64,000 bases of DNA from Metallyticus violacea (Eukaryota > Arthropoda > Insecta > Mantodea > Metallyticidae): assembly GCA_030762175.1 (NCBI GenBank), contig CM060831.1, positions 81,607,501 to 81,671,500 on the forward strand. The letters run 5' to 3'. Of the stretch, positions 46,900-58,727 are shown piece by piece. The stretch's first letter is position 1; each line of letters opens with the position of its first letter. Below the pieces are notes generated by a model that saw only the letters and a program-made list of their open reading frames with translations, was not told the origin of the DNA and did no database searches. A program made the translations under genes and the position numbers.

Positions 46900-47025
46900 G
46901 TACACAACCCTAATGCGCATTAGCAAATAAGAGCTGCTCTCTTGTAGGAGACCTTTGCCTTCTTAGGGACATTTGGGTATATTAATATGATTATTATTAT
47001 TGTTGTTGTTGTTGTTGTTGTATTT
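46900..47025 (+). repeat. Possible LINE 3' end with trinucleotide tail
   Basis: The stretch tgtaggagacctttgccttcttagggacatttgggtata resembles the 3' UTR of the RTE-like LINE at 14337 (reverse complement taggagaactttgccttaagggacacaatagg). It is followed by ATT and GTT repeats (46988-47020), like that copy's microsatellite tail. Confidence 0.4.
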
Positions 47026-48158
47026 AAAGTGGTATACATAATTCTTGTTACTAGAAGAGAGCATTATTAATTGTTAACCGAAGGCTTAAAAATAGACTTC
47101 CTGGAACAAGGGCTCGTGATTAAAAGTTTAAACTTAAGATGTCGTGCCAATCAAGATAGCATATTCAGAAACGTGAGTGCGAACTCAAGGTCCTGATGAC
47201 TTATTCAACAAATTGAATTAACTATTCATTGGGAATTCTGCAACGAGGGAATTCCCCTCATTGTTTCGAGAATTCGGCACTACTGCCAAATTAAGGTCTA
47301 ACAACGGCAATTGCAAGGTAGAAATGTGTGATATTTTATTATAAAAACCGTTGATAGATGTTTTAAATGTTATAATAATTTCAAATGCCGTATATCTTTA
47401 CGATAAACCTGAATAATTCTGCAATTCAAACCTCACCTGAGGAAAAGAGTACAGAATTTGCATTTAACAAACATGCTTTCCTTTCCAGTAAACGGCATGT
47501 GAGCATTTTTCGTATAAGTTAACAGAACTATGAATTGTTTTTTTTTTTAATCTTCCTGTGGTCTTCTTTTATTGACTTCTTCCATTGTTGTCGACAATGG
47601 TGCGCTTCTCAATAGCTTTTTCACTTTAATTAACTGTGTGTTTAATCTTGTAAATTGTTCGCGTGATATTTAACGATTGTCACTTGGATGACTACTCGCG
47701 TCATTTATTTTGAAGCCGTTTAAGTGAGAGATACTGTTGAAAATTTATTGGTGTAAAAGCAGCTTTCAGTTGTTTCTCTGGTGCTAAGTCTCAAGTATTC
47801 ATTGATCCAAAACAGTGACAGCGAGGAAGAAGAAAACGAAGATAGTGAGAGCGAGGAAGAAAATTTTCTCTTTTATTTGTAGTGTTGTGTTTTCTGTTCT
47901 GATTGTATATTACATTTATTACATAATCATTATTATTGACAGTAATATCTGACAATACCATGCATTTTACAAAACACATTCTAATAATAGTAAGTCACGC
48001 TGGGTGTGTTACAACAGTTACAGCCACTCGTGTTCAATAATGCGACCACTGCAACAATCTATATTATTAGTTAGAGAATAGACACTGTAATAATGTGTGG
48101 AAAGTTTAAAACACTACAATTATGTATAACCATTATTGTTTCAAATTATTAAATATAA
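47026..48158. other. Intergenic DNA, no gene seen
   Basis: AT-rich. The purine-rich run at 47820-47862 reads as an acidic frame but shows no gene structure. Confidence 0.4.
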
Positions 48159-48415
48159 TGCCTCTGTGGTGTAGTAGTAGCATTTGCGTCTACTAATCCG
48201 CATATTCTGGGTTCCATTCTCGGTTGGGAGTTTTTCTTTGTACTGAAAAGGTGTACGCCAGATAGCTTTAAGGCACTAAGCTCATTTGCGCAATCATTAA
48301 TTCATTTCATTCCATTTATAACTACAAAATTCACACCCAATCTACAGACGTCGCGGAAAGATGCATTTAAAGCGACAATAAATAACGCATTAAATAAATT
48401 ATATTAAAATATATT
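48159..48415 (+). repeat. tRNA-headed SINE, family 3
   Basis: Head cctctgtggtgtagtagtagc (box A) and ctgggttccattctcgg (box B), then about 190 bp of body ending taaagcgacaataaataacgc with an A/T-rich tail. Only one copy is clear here; a possible tail lies at about 9675. Confidence 0.6.
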
Positions 48416-48680
48416 GCGAGTGTACATTTTTAAAAATTGTATTATTTAGGAACATTTATATTTGATTTCTTTCTGATTTCTGATTTTGGTAAATAGAAAG
48501 CACTTGTACACAGACATATTATTTTGAAAAATGGATATTTTGTATTTTAAGCAATTTTTCCTTAGAATAACAAAAGGCTTGAAATGTTCCATAATAGGTA
48601 TAATTATAATTCTATGAAAAATGTTTCGATATCTAGTTATAAAAACAATAGTAATTGATACAAGATAGTGGAATAATATG

Positions 48681-48955
48681 GACCGCCCCGGATGACCGAG
48701 GTCGTTAAGGCGCGGCTCGTGAACGGGAGTTCTGGAGTTCGATTCCCGCCACCGTCCTCCCTGACTGAGTTTTTTTCCAGGTTTCCTCAGAGCTCATAAA
48801 TGCCAAATACTGGGAGGTACCATAAACATAGGCCTGGAATGTTTCCTTCCTTAAAAAATTCTTTCCCAATATATAATTTCATCTCATGTATCACCAGTGT
48901 TCACCGTCTGTGGTGCTTCAGTAGTAAAAACGGCTGATAAACACCATTTATTCAT
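48681..48955 (+). repeat. SINE family 1
   Basis: Head gaccgccccggatgaccgaggtcgtt, box B agttcgattcccgcc with a short deletion after it, full body, and 3' end cagtagtaaaaacggctgataaacacc. Its last 65 bp are included in the tandem duplication that follows. Confidence 0.85.
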
Positions 48956-49104
48956 TCACATCTTATTATTGTTTGAATTGCGACTCTCTATAATATCACC
49001 AGTGTTCACCGTCTGTGGTGCTTCAGTAGTAAAAACGGCTGATAAACACCATTTATTCATTCACATCTTATTATTGTTTGAATTGCGACTCTCTATAATA
49101 TCAC
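48891..49104. repeat. 105-bp perfect tandem duplication across a SINE 3' end
   Basis: The unit tcaccagtgttcaccgtctg...ctctataata (48891-48995) is followed by an identical copy (48996-49100), as the identical translated frame also shows. The unit holds 65 bp of SINE end plus about 40 bp of flank. Lack of divergence means it is recent, or an assembly artefact. Confidence 0.9.
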
Positions 49105-50050
49105 TGAATGTACAGTTTATGCATGCAGAATTTGAGTGTACGGTGCATGTTTCTCGGCTTTTGTCTTTAGTTGCTTTCCTCTCTTTATTCTCTTTCCTAT
49201 CTAATTTCTTGTGCTAAAGATGTTCTTATTCCCTTTTTTCTCTTTTGTTAAATTCACTAATCACAGGGCATAAACGCAAGGTGTTAGCCTGCAGCTTCAT
49301 TTAGGTGGTGTTCCTTCAAGCGAACTAGCCGAGTTATGTTTTGTTTCCGATTTATCAACACATCAAAACAAAACAGAAACGAGCAGGTTTCAGTATAGCG
49401 GCTGTCATTTGTTTTCACTGTCATTTGTTTTCAATAGAAAACAAAATTTCACTAAAATTTGTTTTCAAAACAAATGAGGATGATTTGTTTAGTCTTCCAT
49501 GTTGGTGGTTTATACCGCAATTCTATGCAAACTACGAGAAGGAAAGGTCGTGAGCAGAGATTGGATGAGATCGCTTTTGTCTAGACGTGAAATGACGCAA
49601 CGAGAATGTTGAATGTGCTGATTATACGGAGATTTCGATCGTTGTATCATAATTTCGTCAGAATGTCTAGTGGCGACTTTAAAAAAAACCTAATCATCCT
49701 AGTTGGTAGTAAGGTTTGGAAGCAGAGTACTTATTATAGAGGGGCTATTTCTGTTAAAGAACGTTTGATAACTATCAAAGTCTAGTGTAAGTTTTCCGAG
49801 TGTCTGTTTCTTCACTATCAAGAATTGGGCCTGTTCTATGTGCGAGTCTAATGAATTCTATAAAGATAAATGAAGACAAGTTCACATGTATAAAACTTCG
49901 TTTTATTTATGAATCGTTGTTAATTCTTCATAACCTATCTGAATATTTTTATTACATTCAAAACATTTACAAAAAGAAACACATTTGGTCAAGAAAAGTA
50001 TGTCAGAAGGAAAATAAACAAAAGAAGGTGTTTTATTTCATTTCGTTAAT
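49105..50050. other. Intergenic DNA with nested inverted repeats at about 49340-49490
   Basis: At 49340-49490 short blocks of ttttgtttt and caaaacaaa alternate in both orientations (aaaatttgttttcaaaacaaatg at 49455-49477), so the region can fold on itself. A MITE is possible. No gene seen. Confidence 0.4.
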
Positions 50051-50053
50051 TTC

Positions 50054-50335
50054 TCATTCCTCTCCAAATGCACATGGCCCATAGCAAACATTTCTGCCGT
50101 AGTTTTGTTGACGGTCCACATTACTTTTCTTCGAGGTGGTTGCATATGTTACAGGTTGATGATTTCTGTAATAGCAAAGTAATGGCGTGGAAGGACTGGA
50201 GTTTTGTTGGAAATCATAGTATCCAGTTGAACTTATTACAATAAGTTCTTTGTTCGGTTTTGCGCTACACTTTCCGCATATCCAGTCTTCCATTTCCGAA
50301 TATAAGGAGCTACCATCTGGCCAAATATTCATCAC
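50054..50335 (-). CDS. Candidate terminal exon of an unknown gene
   Basis: Open minus-strand frame of 93 codons, stop at 50054-50056. It reads MNIWPDGSSLYSEMEDWICG, later STGYYDFQQNSSPSTPLLCY and ends NVCYGPCAFGEE. Six cysteines suggest a secreted or metal-binding protein, but I know no match. There is an AATAAA about 20 bp past the stop. The 5' side runs into mariner C2 at 50346 with no clear splice acceptor. A real exon disrupted or bordered by a transposon, or a chance frame, are both possible. Confidence 0.3.
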   Translation of the reverse strand: MMNIWPDGSSLYSEMEDWICGKCSAKPNKELIVISSTGYYDFQQNSSPSTPLLCYYRNHQPVTYATTSKKSNVDRQQNYGRNVCYGPCAFGEE

Positions 50336-50345
50336 GTTTTTGTCC

Positions 50346-51616
50346 TACAAGGGTAGCTCCGTAAGTTTCCAGCCTCGCCGGATAAGGATTATGCCCTTCA
50401 CAACATCATTATCTGGTTCATACCTTATCTATTAAGTAAATAATTGCAGTTGTAACTGTGTTCAGTTGTTCACATATAGTTGCATAAAGAAGGCTATGTG
50501 TAGAAGATTGTGACATGTTCAAAATGGAGTATCGACTGTTATCAAGTTCTTCACAAAAGAAGGACTAATTCCAAATGAAATTAAACAGCGATTGAACGGT
50601 ATATATGGGGAAGTATCGCCCTCATGTTCTACCGTAAAAGAATGGGCCAAACGTTTTCGAATGGTTCGAGAAAGCATTGAAGACGAAGAGTGTGCAGGTC
50701 GGCCCTCGGAAGTGCTCACTCCTGAAAACATCGCTCTTGTGGAAGGAGAAATTATGGAAGACCGGAGACTCAAAGTTACAGAAATAGCAGCAAGGTTGGG
50801 CCTTTCTAAAACAACAGTCCTTCAAATTATCCATCAACATTAAAACATGAATAAGGTTAGTGCAAGATGGGTGTCTAGACTTCTTTACTCAGTCCAAAAG
50901 TAGCAACGAGTCATCTGTTGTCAGGCATTTTTGGAGCTCTGCCGTCGTAATGAGAGAGAAAGAAGTTCTGCAAACCATTGCTACAGAAGATGAAACTATA
51001 GTCCTCTTCTATGATACCTTGTCCAAAAGAGAATCAATGGAGTGGCGTAAACCTGACGAAGCACCGCTTCTAAAGGCCAAGGTCACTCAGTCAACCAAGA
51101 AGATCATGGTCACAATCTTTTGGGACTGTGAAGGAATACTCTTCATTGACTTCAAGGAGAGAAACACCACAGTAAATGGGGAGTACTATGCTGGCCTACT
51201 ACACAGACTACGTGCTTCTATCAAAGAGAAAAGGAGAGGAAAGCTGAGTGGTGGTGTGCGCCTTCTACACTACAACGCGCCTGTGCACACAGCTCTTGCT
51301 ACAAAGGAAGCTGTGAAGAAATGTGGCTTCAAGGAGATCGACCATCCACCCTAGAGCCCAGATCTAGCTCCCGGTGACTATTTCCTCTTCTTATAACTCA
51401 AGGAGAACCGTCGAGGAAGGAAATTTAAGTGTGACGAAGAAGTGATGGATGCTGTTTATGCCCATTTTCCAGATAAGACTTCTGACTATTTGGGGGGGGG
51501 AGCAGATGTTAATTTAAAGATGTGAGAAGTGTATTGCAATAAAGGGTAACTATATTGAAAAGTGAAATATAGTTTTTGTCTGGTTAGGCCGGAAACTTAT
51601 GGACCTACCCTCGTAT
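50346..51616 (+). mobile_element. Mariner family C, copy 2
   Basis: Left end tacaagggtagctccgtaagtttccagcc, right end aggccggaaacttatggacctaccctcgta. About 1.27 kb. The G run at 51492-51500 sits in the 3' untranslated part, matching the C run of copy 1. Confidence 0.9.
50515..51525 (+). pseudogene. Mariner family C transposase, copy 2
   Basis: The start codon is at 50515. A small deletion soon after shifts the frame compared with copy 3, and the HTH part is open again from 50592 (STVKEWAKRF, LKVTEIAARLGLSKTTVLQI). A TAA at 50841 interrupts it. The catalytic part (50860-51354) has FWDCEGILFIDFKERNTTVN, but the second catalytic motif reads HYNAP, tyrosine for aspartate. A TAG follows DHPP before SPDLAPGDYFLF. 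Confidence 0.85.
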
Positions 51617-53878
51617 GTAGGTTTTCTTCACTTCCATCACTTTATACACACGGTTTGAGGTACATGCATATGCATAAGCTGGCTCTTAGACGTAATTAAA
51701 TGACGACAAAATGCTAAGCAGGAAACATGAATTCATTTTCCTACTTTTTTTTCATAATGAATATTAAGTGAAATAGGCTCCAAACACACCCTTCACTAAT
51801 TTTTCCGGAAATTTCCATTTGATTAGAAGGGAATGCCTAAGGATGGTGTCATACATATATTTGGTCTTAACACGTGGTCTCTCCACACTAATAAACAATA
51901 CGTCCAGACAGGAAACAAACAAACGAAGAGCGCAGTCTCCCATAATTTCACTTGTCACTTGTGCCCGTATATGTCAAACAGCCCTGCGCGCCCCTCATTG
52001 TATGCATAACGTTGTGTTTTATTCAAGTCAAGACTTACAGATTTTCCCTACTGACACATGTCTTCAGTTTCCTTACTCATTCACTTATTTTTTATATTAC
52101 TTTCTAGACCTGCACCAGTTTTACCCTTTGTTAATATATAGCAGCTTTGGGGGGGGGGGGTTTCTTTGAAAATGATCAGAATTTCGGTTTATATAAATGT
52201 GGATTGCAGACAACGGCTAATAGACACATTAAACCTTGTACTTCCACCGTTATTTGGAAAAACTTATTCCAATTGTGTTGTAATTATTACAATGAAATTA
52301 TGTAGAGTTAGGGAGAAATTCTGTCTGCACATCATCCACCTATCTTTACGCGTTTTCGTTATTCATTTATTCTCATCTCCCAGCGATCTTTGGTCTGGTC
52401 ACCTGGTTCCAGAGCACAGACATAATTCATTCAGCATTAATTACCAGTCCATTGTCCTGTGAATACGGATAGTCATTTACAGGGTAATTAAAAAACTATC
52501 CATCTTTCAGTTCATTTGAATTCTGACAAGTGCAAAGTAACCTGGTAAGTTATGGCAATAAATAACTTAAAATGTTGAGCTACACTTTGCTAAGTATCAT
52601 AAATTACAATACACGTGTCCTCATGCAGCCTAATATCCGGTAATGTACAACACTTTTTATTTACTCTTCTTTGGTGTATATACTTTTATTTTTTAATAAT
52701 GAAGCAAATAGTTCTTTAAACTTTTATGAAACCACAGGGAAAGTAGTTTACCACGAACTTCGCAGGAGAATGATTCAATTTGTGAAACTGTGAAATGAAG
52801 CACGGTTTATTAACAAAAGCTATTCCACTTAAAGAGACACCGTTACTCCTTGGAGAATTACTCTGCTAGATGTGCCACTTTTGCACCAACTATGACGATG
52901 ATACACTGATAAACTTCCTACTGTTAACTCAATAAATGACATTGATGCAATGCTAAACATAACAAGCAACTGGTTCCGGAATAACAAACAATCGCTAACT
53001 GCGAGCTGAGAAACTACCTCTGACCAAGAACCGTAAAACTGGTGAAAGCTGGTCCTCAGCCCCAAAATAGTAAACTTAAGTAAACGTGAGGGCCGTCAGC
53101 CTGTATGACGCTCCCTTTATCCTTTAAAATATTCTTTTTAGAATGATCCAGAACGTTTCTTCGCATCTAAGAATTTTTGTTGGATACTGAATTCGCATAA
53201 TGTTCTTCTAATTATTCTTATTGGCTATTGGCACTACGTGACTTCAACTGGCGCTGGTAGCTTCTTCCCTTCGAGAGGTTATCGGTCTGTCTCTTCACCC
53301 CCGTATCTGGCTTAATATTATTACATCTACCCTGACCTACTATAACAAAAACACAACTTTTTAACTGCATACCAAATAAACATCTTTTTTCAAGGACGCT
53401 GCTTTAAAATTCTCCAAATAATAGCGGTCTGCCATTTGTTTGGGTCATCTATACAAATGTGTTTACGAAAGCAATAGGATTTTCATCCCATTTTCAGGTC
53501 ACGATTTTATGGATCGGGTATTTTTGCACTCTCGTAAGAAAATAACACCATACACACAACGCATACAATGAATAATAATGGGAAAGTTAATAAAATTAAT
53601 TAATATGTTAATTATAATTTATTTAGGGGTGGCAACTAATAAATTCCATCTCACCATGAGTGCAAAAATTAACATTTTCTTTGTTCAAAGTGCTTTTGCA
53701 CATGAATCCTGGAAATGCAATTAAATGTTGCGTTACAATATGGCATGTGATTTAGAAAAAGTGGGAAAGGAATTAGAAAAGGGAATAATGTCGGTTTTAA
53801 AAAAAATGAGCTTTTTCTTTGGGTTATGTACTGCAGCTCTCACAGGTAAAAACCTTTGGTAGCAGAGCGGCTAAAAGC
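51617..53878. other. Intergenic DNA; possible RT-like scrap at 52895-53000
   Basis: A G12 run lies at about 52149-52160. At 52895-53000 plus-strand codons NDIDAMLNITSNWFRNNKQS, preceded by DDDT, look like the LINE RT segment after the YADD box, but stops are frequent. Otherwise no gene is recognised. Confidence 0.3.
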
Positions 53879-55190
53879 TATGAGGGGGTATCCACAATAT
53901 TCGGGATTGGTGCTGCCATTTTGACAGTAGTTGCAGTAAAGTTTTGTACCACTAGGTGGCAACACTAGCGCATCTGTGAGTGAGTGTTTAAAGTTTCATG
54001 CAGATGGGTATATGTGTTGAGATTCTATAGTACTTTTCACGATACTCTGTGTGTAGTGTGTAGAGTGTGGCGATTTTACGATAGATTCAAGATTAGAACA
54101 GAGAATGTGCATGAAATTCTATGCAAATCTCGGGGAAAATGTTACGGAGACCCTCGCAATGATTCAACATGTATTTGGGGGACAAAGCATGAGCCGTACA
54201 CCTGTGTTTGAATGGTACGCTCGGTTCAGGGTCGGCTGTACAGTTATTGAAAACGAGGCTCACACCGGTAGGCCCGTCAGCTGCACAATGCCTGACATTG
54301 TTGCCAAAGTTCAACACCTCGTTCGTGAGGATCGACGTCGAATTATTAAAGACCTTGCTCATGAAGTGCGAATTGGTTATGGGACATGCCAACAAATTTT
54401 AACTCATGAATTGGGGCATGCATCATGTAGCCGCAAAATGTGTGCCAAGAATCCTGACTGCTGACGAGAAAGCGCAGGCAGCGTGTTGAAGTTTGCACGG
54501 AGCTTCGTCAGGCCGTATCCGATGACACAGGATTCTTGTCCAGGGTCATCACCGGCGACGAGAGCTGGATGTACGCTTATGACTCTGAGACAAAACCACA
54601 ATCCTCCCAGTGGAAGAGCCCCCAGCTCACCAAGGCACATAAAAAAAAAAAAAAAACCGAGACAAGTCAAGAGCAAATTCAAGAGCTTGCTCCTCGTTTT
54701 CTTTGATACCAAGGGGACTGTGCACAAAGAATTCGTCCCATCAAATCAAACAGGGAATTCCACGTACTACTGTGACGTTTTGCGACGGCTCCGTGAAAAT
54801 GTGCGGATATGACGGCCCGAACTTTGGCGACAAGGGAACTGACTGTTGCATCAGGATAATGCGCCCTGTCACAATTTCTTGTTCACCAGGAGCTTTTTGA
54901 CGAAAAACAACATGACGGTTGTCCCCCATCCACCGTATTCGCGACTTCGCTGTATTTCCCAAACTGAAAATCAAGTTCAAAGGACGTCGGTTCGACACAA
55001 TTGAGAGGATTCAAGAAGAACCGCTGTCTGTACTAAACACCTCAAAGAACATGACTTCCAAGATGTACTTGGAAAATGGCAGAACCGCTGGGGCCGGTGT
55101 ATACGTGTGGAAGGGTGACGGCGGTCATTAGTCTCAAAGTAAGTTTTTGACCAGATAGCAGCACCAGTCCCCAATATTCTGGATATTTTG
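53879..55190 (+). mobile_element. Mariner family A, copy 3, full length but dead
   Basis: Left end tgagggggtatccacaatattcgggattgg; right end gcaccagtccccaatattctggat with worn last bases. About 1.31 kb, opposite in orientation to copies 1 and 2. Confidence 0.9.
54105..55131 (+). pseudogene. Mariner family A transposase, copy 3
   Basis: The N-terminal 119-codon frame (54105-54464) is the best HTH region of the family: SMSRTPVFEWYARFRVG, EAHTGRPVS, IVAKVQHLVREDRRR and GYGTCQQILTHELG. Frameshifted pieces follow with TGDESWMYAYD (first aspartate intact, about 54553), SSQWKSP, an A16 run at 54641-54656, STYYCDVLRRLRENV, and QDNAPC. A deletion between PPYS and the next block removes the third aspartate motif. 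Confidence 0.85.
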
Positions 55191-55273
55191 TTAATAAGTT
55201 AAGTTAAGAAAATGGTTATACTATAGGAGAAACCATAGATTAAATAACCACAGGCATCAACATTAATAAAGAC

Positions 55274-55291
55274 AAAAAAAAAAAAAAAAAA
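55274..55291. repeat. poly(A) tract
   Basis: An 18-bp A run between mariner A3 and the next SINE; no element assigned. Confidence 0.85.
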
Positions 55292-55391
55292 GCTCTCCAC
55301 ATGAAACTATTGAAGTTACGGAAAGAACAGCCTTCTCGATACTTCACATAAATTCTCAGTCACAATTTAATAAATCTATATTTCTACAAAG

Positions 55392-55700
55392 TCCAGCAGA
55401 GATTGATTTATTTATGGACGCTCTTTAAAAGCTCAGGTCATCAGCGTCCCATTCAACGCAGGGCGTGAAACGGCCGACAAATTTTGCTCAGAGGCCTCTC
55501 TTTCAGGCTTGAAGTTCTTTTTCGTGCCGTAAATGTACGACACGGGACCCACGGCTTTACATCCCTTCCGAAGGAAGCCATAATTAGGATTTTTACGCCC
55601 GGAAAAATCCATCTGTCCTGGCCGGTTCGAACCCACGATCTTGGGTTTAGGAGGCAAGTATGGTAACCACTAACATCACCAGGACCGACTCCAGCAGAGA
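55392..55700 (-). repeat. SINE family 2 with target-site duplication
   Basis: Full-length body 55403-55689, head at the right (gtcggtcctggtgatgttagtgg on the minus strand). Flanked by identical 11-bp repeats tccagcagaga at 55392-55402 and 55690-55700, the signature of LINE-driven insertion. Confidence 0.92.
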
Positions 55701-57343
55701 GGAACACTAGAGGATATCAATGACAAGCTAAAGATAACATTGTTCTTCAAAATATTAATAAAGAGAACCCCTGAAGAAAATCACGCATAAACAGGTAGAC
55801 TTCATAAGTAAATAACACAAGCAGCAATTCCTATCACAGAAAAAAATTCCATACTTCTATTACAGGGAGGGAATTTTCAATTGGGCGCTTATCACCTTTA
55901 AATAAAATGCCTTTCTGATCAAACCGATTAGATTCGAACACTCGGAAGAAATAATCTCATAGCGCCAAGCATTAAAGCTTGCAAATCATATTTCTCTTTA
56001 TTAGAACTGTGCCAACTGCCTCTAAACCTTAGAGGTTTAGGAGCATTTAATAGCGGCGTTATTTGAAACCAATCTAAGTCTACCAGCAGCGTCCCCATGG
56101 GTCAACGGACTGCACCGGTTCCTTGCTCTGCCAAGACTTTTTTTTATATTAGTTTTATTGCCTCTGTCTAACGAACTTTAGCTACGGTTAAAAAAAATAT
56201 GCGAGGACAAACCCTACCATATATCATATGCAAGAATGTGCAAATTAGGTGATACCAACGATGAGAACGTAGAAAATTACCTGCTGCGTTCTTTGCATGA
56301 TTGATGTTACTGGTGCTGACTGAAGAACAAAATCTGTATTTATTTCTCGAAAATTATAAACTTTTTCTTGAACAGTATACAGAGAACTTTTAATTTTCGA
56401 ATGTTTAGTCTAAAAGTAAATATGAAAATGCTGTAATAAAACGAGGCTAACCAAAAATAAATAAAAGTAATTTTAAAGCCTGCCCAATTTAGTTTTCATA
56501 AGCTTAAATCCTATACAAGTTGCACGCATTACACAGCAGATTCTCAAGAATTAATAATACAATAGCATTGCCCTCAGGAGCTACTGTAACGTTATGAATA
56601 ATTTTGTACAACTTTAGGCATTCAGCGTAATAATTAATACTTAAGTAAACATGAGACAAGTTTTTCCGAGGCTTACTTCTACAAGAAATGTATTCTAAAC
56701 CATTCATTTCTGTGAAATATAAATGAAAATGCCAATGCAGGGCAGGTTGAAGGCTTTAGCCAACTTTTCAACTTAATAGCAAGCTATGCATATATAGATC
56801 GGATTAAAAATAATTATTAAAAAAGGAGGAAAATCCTGCAACGATTGAAGTGAAGGGAAATATTTAAGAGAAAGGGGGTCAAAAATCTTATTTATGTATC
56901 AATTTAATATTTTGAAATTTATGTTCATTTTGATATGTTTTTCATTAATGTTCCTTGGTTATAAGTGTTTTAATATATGATTAACTATTTTTTTTTTATT
57001 TCGCAAGAACTTGTTCAGTTAAAATTCTATTGCTCAGGAAATATTTGCTCTAGTTTTTCTTGAATGATAGAAAAGGTTGGTTTTTCTGTAAAACACTTTT
57101 TGGCTAGAAATATTGAAAAACTATTTTTGCATAAATTTACGATCTTATCACTTTGAAATGTTGACTTATTCATTATATTCTTGTGATTATGTGCATCTAT
57201 TATGGTAGAGCTAGGACAAAATGTGACAACGTAAAAAATAAAATGTTGGAAAAAAATAGAAAAAAAGGCAAACAATTGAAAATAATTTATAACGTGCTTC
57301 AAAGTCATGGTATACTAGTGAAAATAGAGTAGCAAACTTCAAT
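55701..57343. other. AT-rich intergenic DNA, no gene seen
   Basis: Frames at 56504-56707 and 57027-57308 (both minus) show no known domain. A short perfect palindromic stretch (cctctaaacc...ggtttagg) lies at about 56020-56042. Confidence 0.4.
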
Positions 57344-58491
57344 TATACGAGGATAGGACTATAAGTTTCCGGCGTCGCCGATAAGATTTATCGCCTTCAC
57401 AAAACGCTTATCTGGTGTCATATCTTATCTGTTAAGTAAATAATTGCAGTTGTAACTGTGTTCAGTTGTTCAGATATAGTTGCATAAAGAAGGCTATGTG
57501 TAGAAGATTGTGACATGTTCAAAATGGAGTTTCGAGCTGTTATTAAGTTCTTCACAAAAGAGAGACTTACTCCAAATGAAATTAAACAGCGATTGGACGG
57601 TGTATATGGGGAAACCCCCCCCCCCATTTCTACCGTAAAAGAATGGGCCAAACTGTTTCGAACGGGTCGAGAAAGCATTGAAAACGAAGAGCGTGCAGGT
57701 CGACCTTTGGAGGTGCTCACTACAGAAAACATCGCTCTTGTGGAAGGAGAAATTATGGAAGACCGGAGACTCAAAGTTACAGAAATAGCAGCAGAGTTGG
57801 GCCTTTCTAAAACAAGAGTCCTTCGAATTATTCATGAACATTTAAACATGAATAAGGTTAGTGCCTAGACTTCTTTCCTCAGTCCAAAAGCAGCAACGAG
57901 TCATCTGTTGTCAGTCATTTTTGGAGCTCTGCCGTGACAACGAGAGAAAAGTTCTGCAAACCATTGTTACAGGAGATGAAACTATGGTCCTCTACTATGA
58001 TCCCTTGTCCAAAAGAGTATCAACAGAATGATGTACTGGCGAAGCACCGCCTCCAAAGGCCAAGGTCAATCGGTCAACCAAGAAGATCATTGCCACAATC
58101 TTTTGGCACTGTGAAGGAATACTCTTCATTGACTTCAATGAGAGGAACACCACAGTAAATGGGGAGTACTATGCCGGCCTACTACACAAACTACGTGGTT
58201 CCATCAAAGAGAAAAGGCGAGGAAAGCTGAGTGGTGGTGTGCGCCTTCTTCACTACAACGCGCCTGTGTACACAGCTCTTGTTGCAAAGGAAGCTATGAA
58301 GAAATGTGACTTCAAGAAGATCGATCATCCACCCTACAGCCCAGATATAGCTCCTAGTGACAATTTCCTGTTCTCAAAACTCAAGAAGGACCTTCGAGGA
58401 AGGAAATTTAAGTGTGACGAAGTTTTTGTCTTTATCATACCTAGAAAATGAGAAAAGCTTAGGCCAGAAACTTATGGACCAACCTCGTATA
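57344..58491 (+). mobile_element. Mariner family C, copy 3, shortened 3' UTR
   Basis: Left end tatacgaggataggactataagtttccggc; right end ggccagaaacttatggaccaacctcgtata. At about 1.15 kb it is some 125 bp shorter than copies 1, 2 and 4: the end of the coding region and the mononucleotide-run part of the 3' UTR are missing. Confidence 0.9.
57515..58451 (+). pseudogene. Mariner family C transposase, copy 3
   Basis: The first 117 codons (57515-57868) are open: MFKMEFRAVIKFFTKERLTP, STVKEWAKLFRTGRE and LGLSKTRVLRIIHEHLN give the two HTH motifs. A short deletion near 57865 then brings a stop. Further frames hold FDFNERNTTVN-like sequence, and the second catalytic motif reads HYNAP (tyrosine for aspartate, as in copy 2). 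The third motif PPYSPDIAPSD is intact. The coding end is truncated. Confidence 0.85.
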
Positions 58492-58727
58492 GTGGTCTCG
58501 TGTGGTTATTGATACTATTGGTTTCTTCTCTCACTTCTGTTGAGTACGAATTAAGAAAATAGGCGAATAATCTGCTGAAAATGTGTTGTCACAGAAGCGT
58601 AAACAACAACACACCAAAAACCGCATCATAATTTGGCACCAGCCGACAACAACCTCACCCACAAACCCTCTCATAATTTGGCCGCCAACGTGGCTGCCAT
58701 ACCGACGCGCTTCAGGTTCTTTATAAA

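Noticed and set aside
52895..53000. RT-like scrap (DDDT ... SNWFRNNKQS)
   Set aside because: Too short and too broken to call a LINE; noted only within the intergenic entry.
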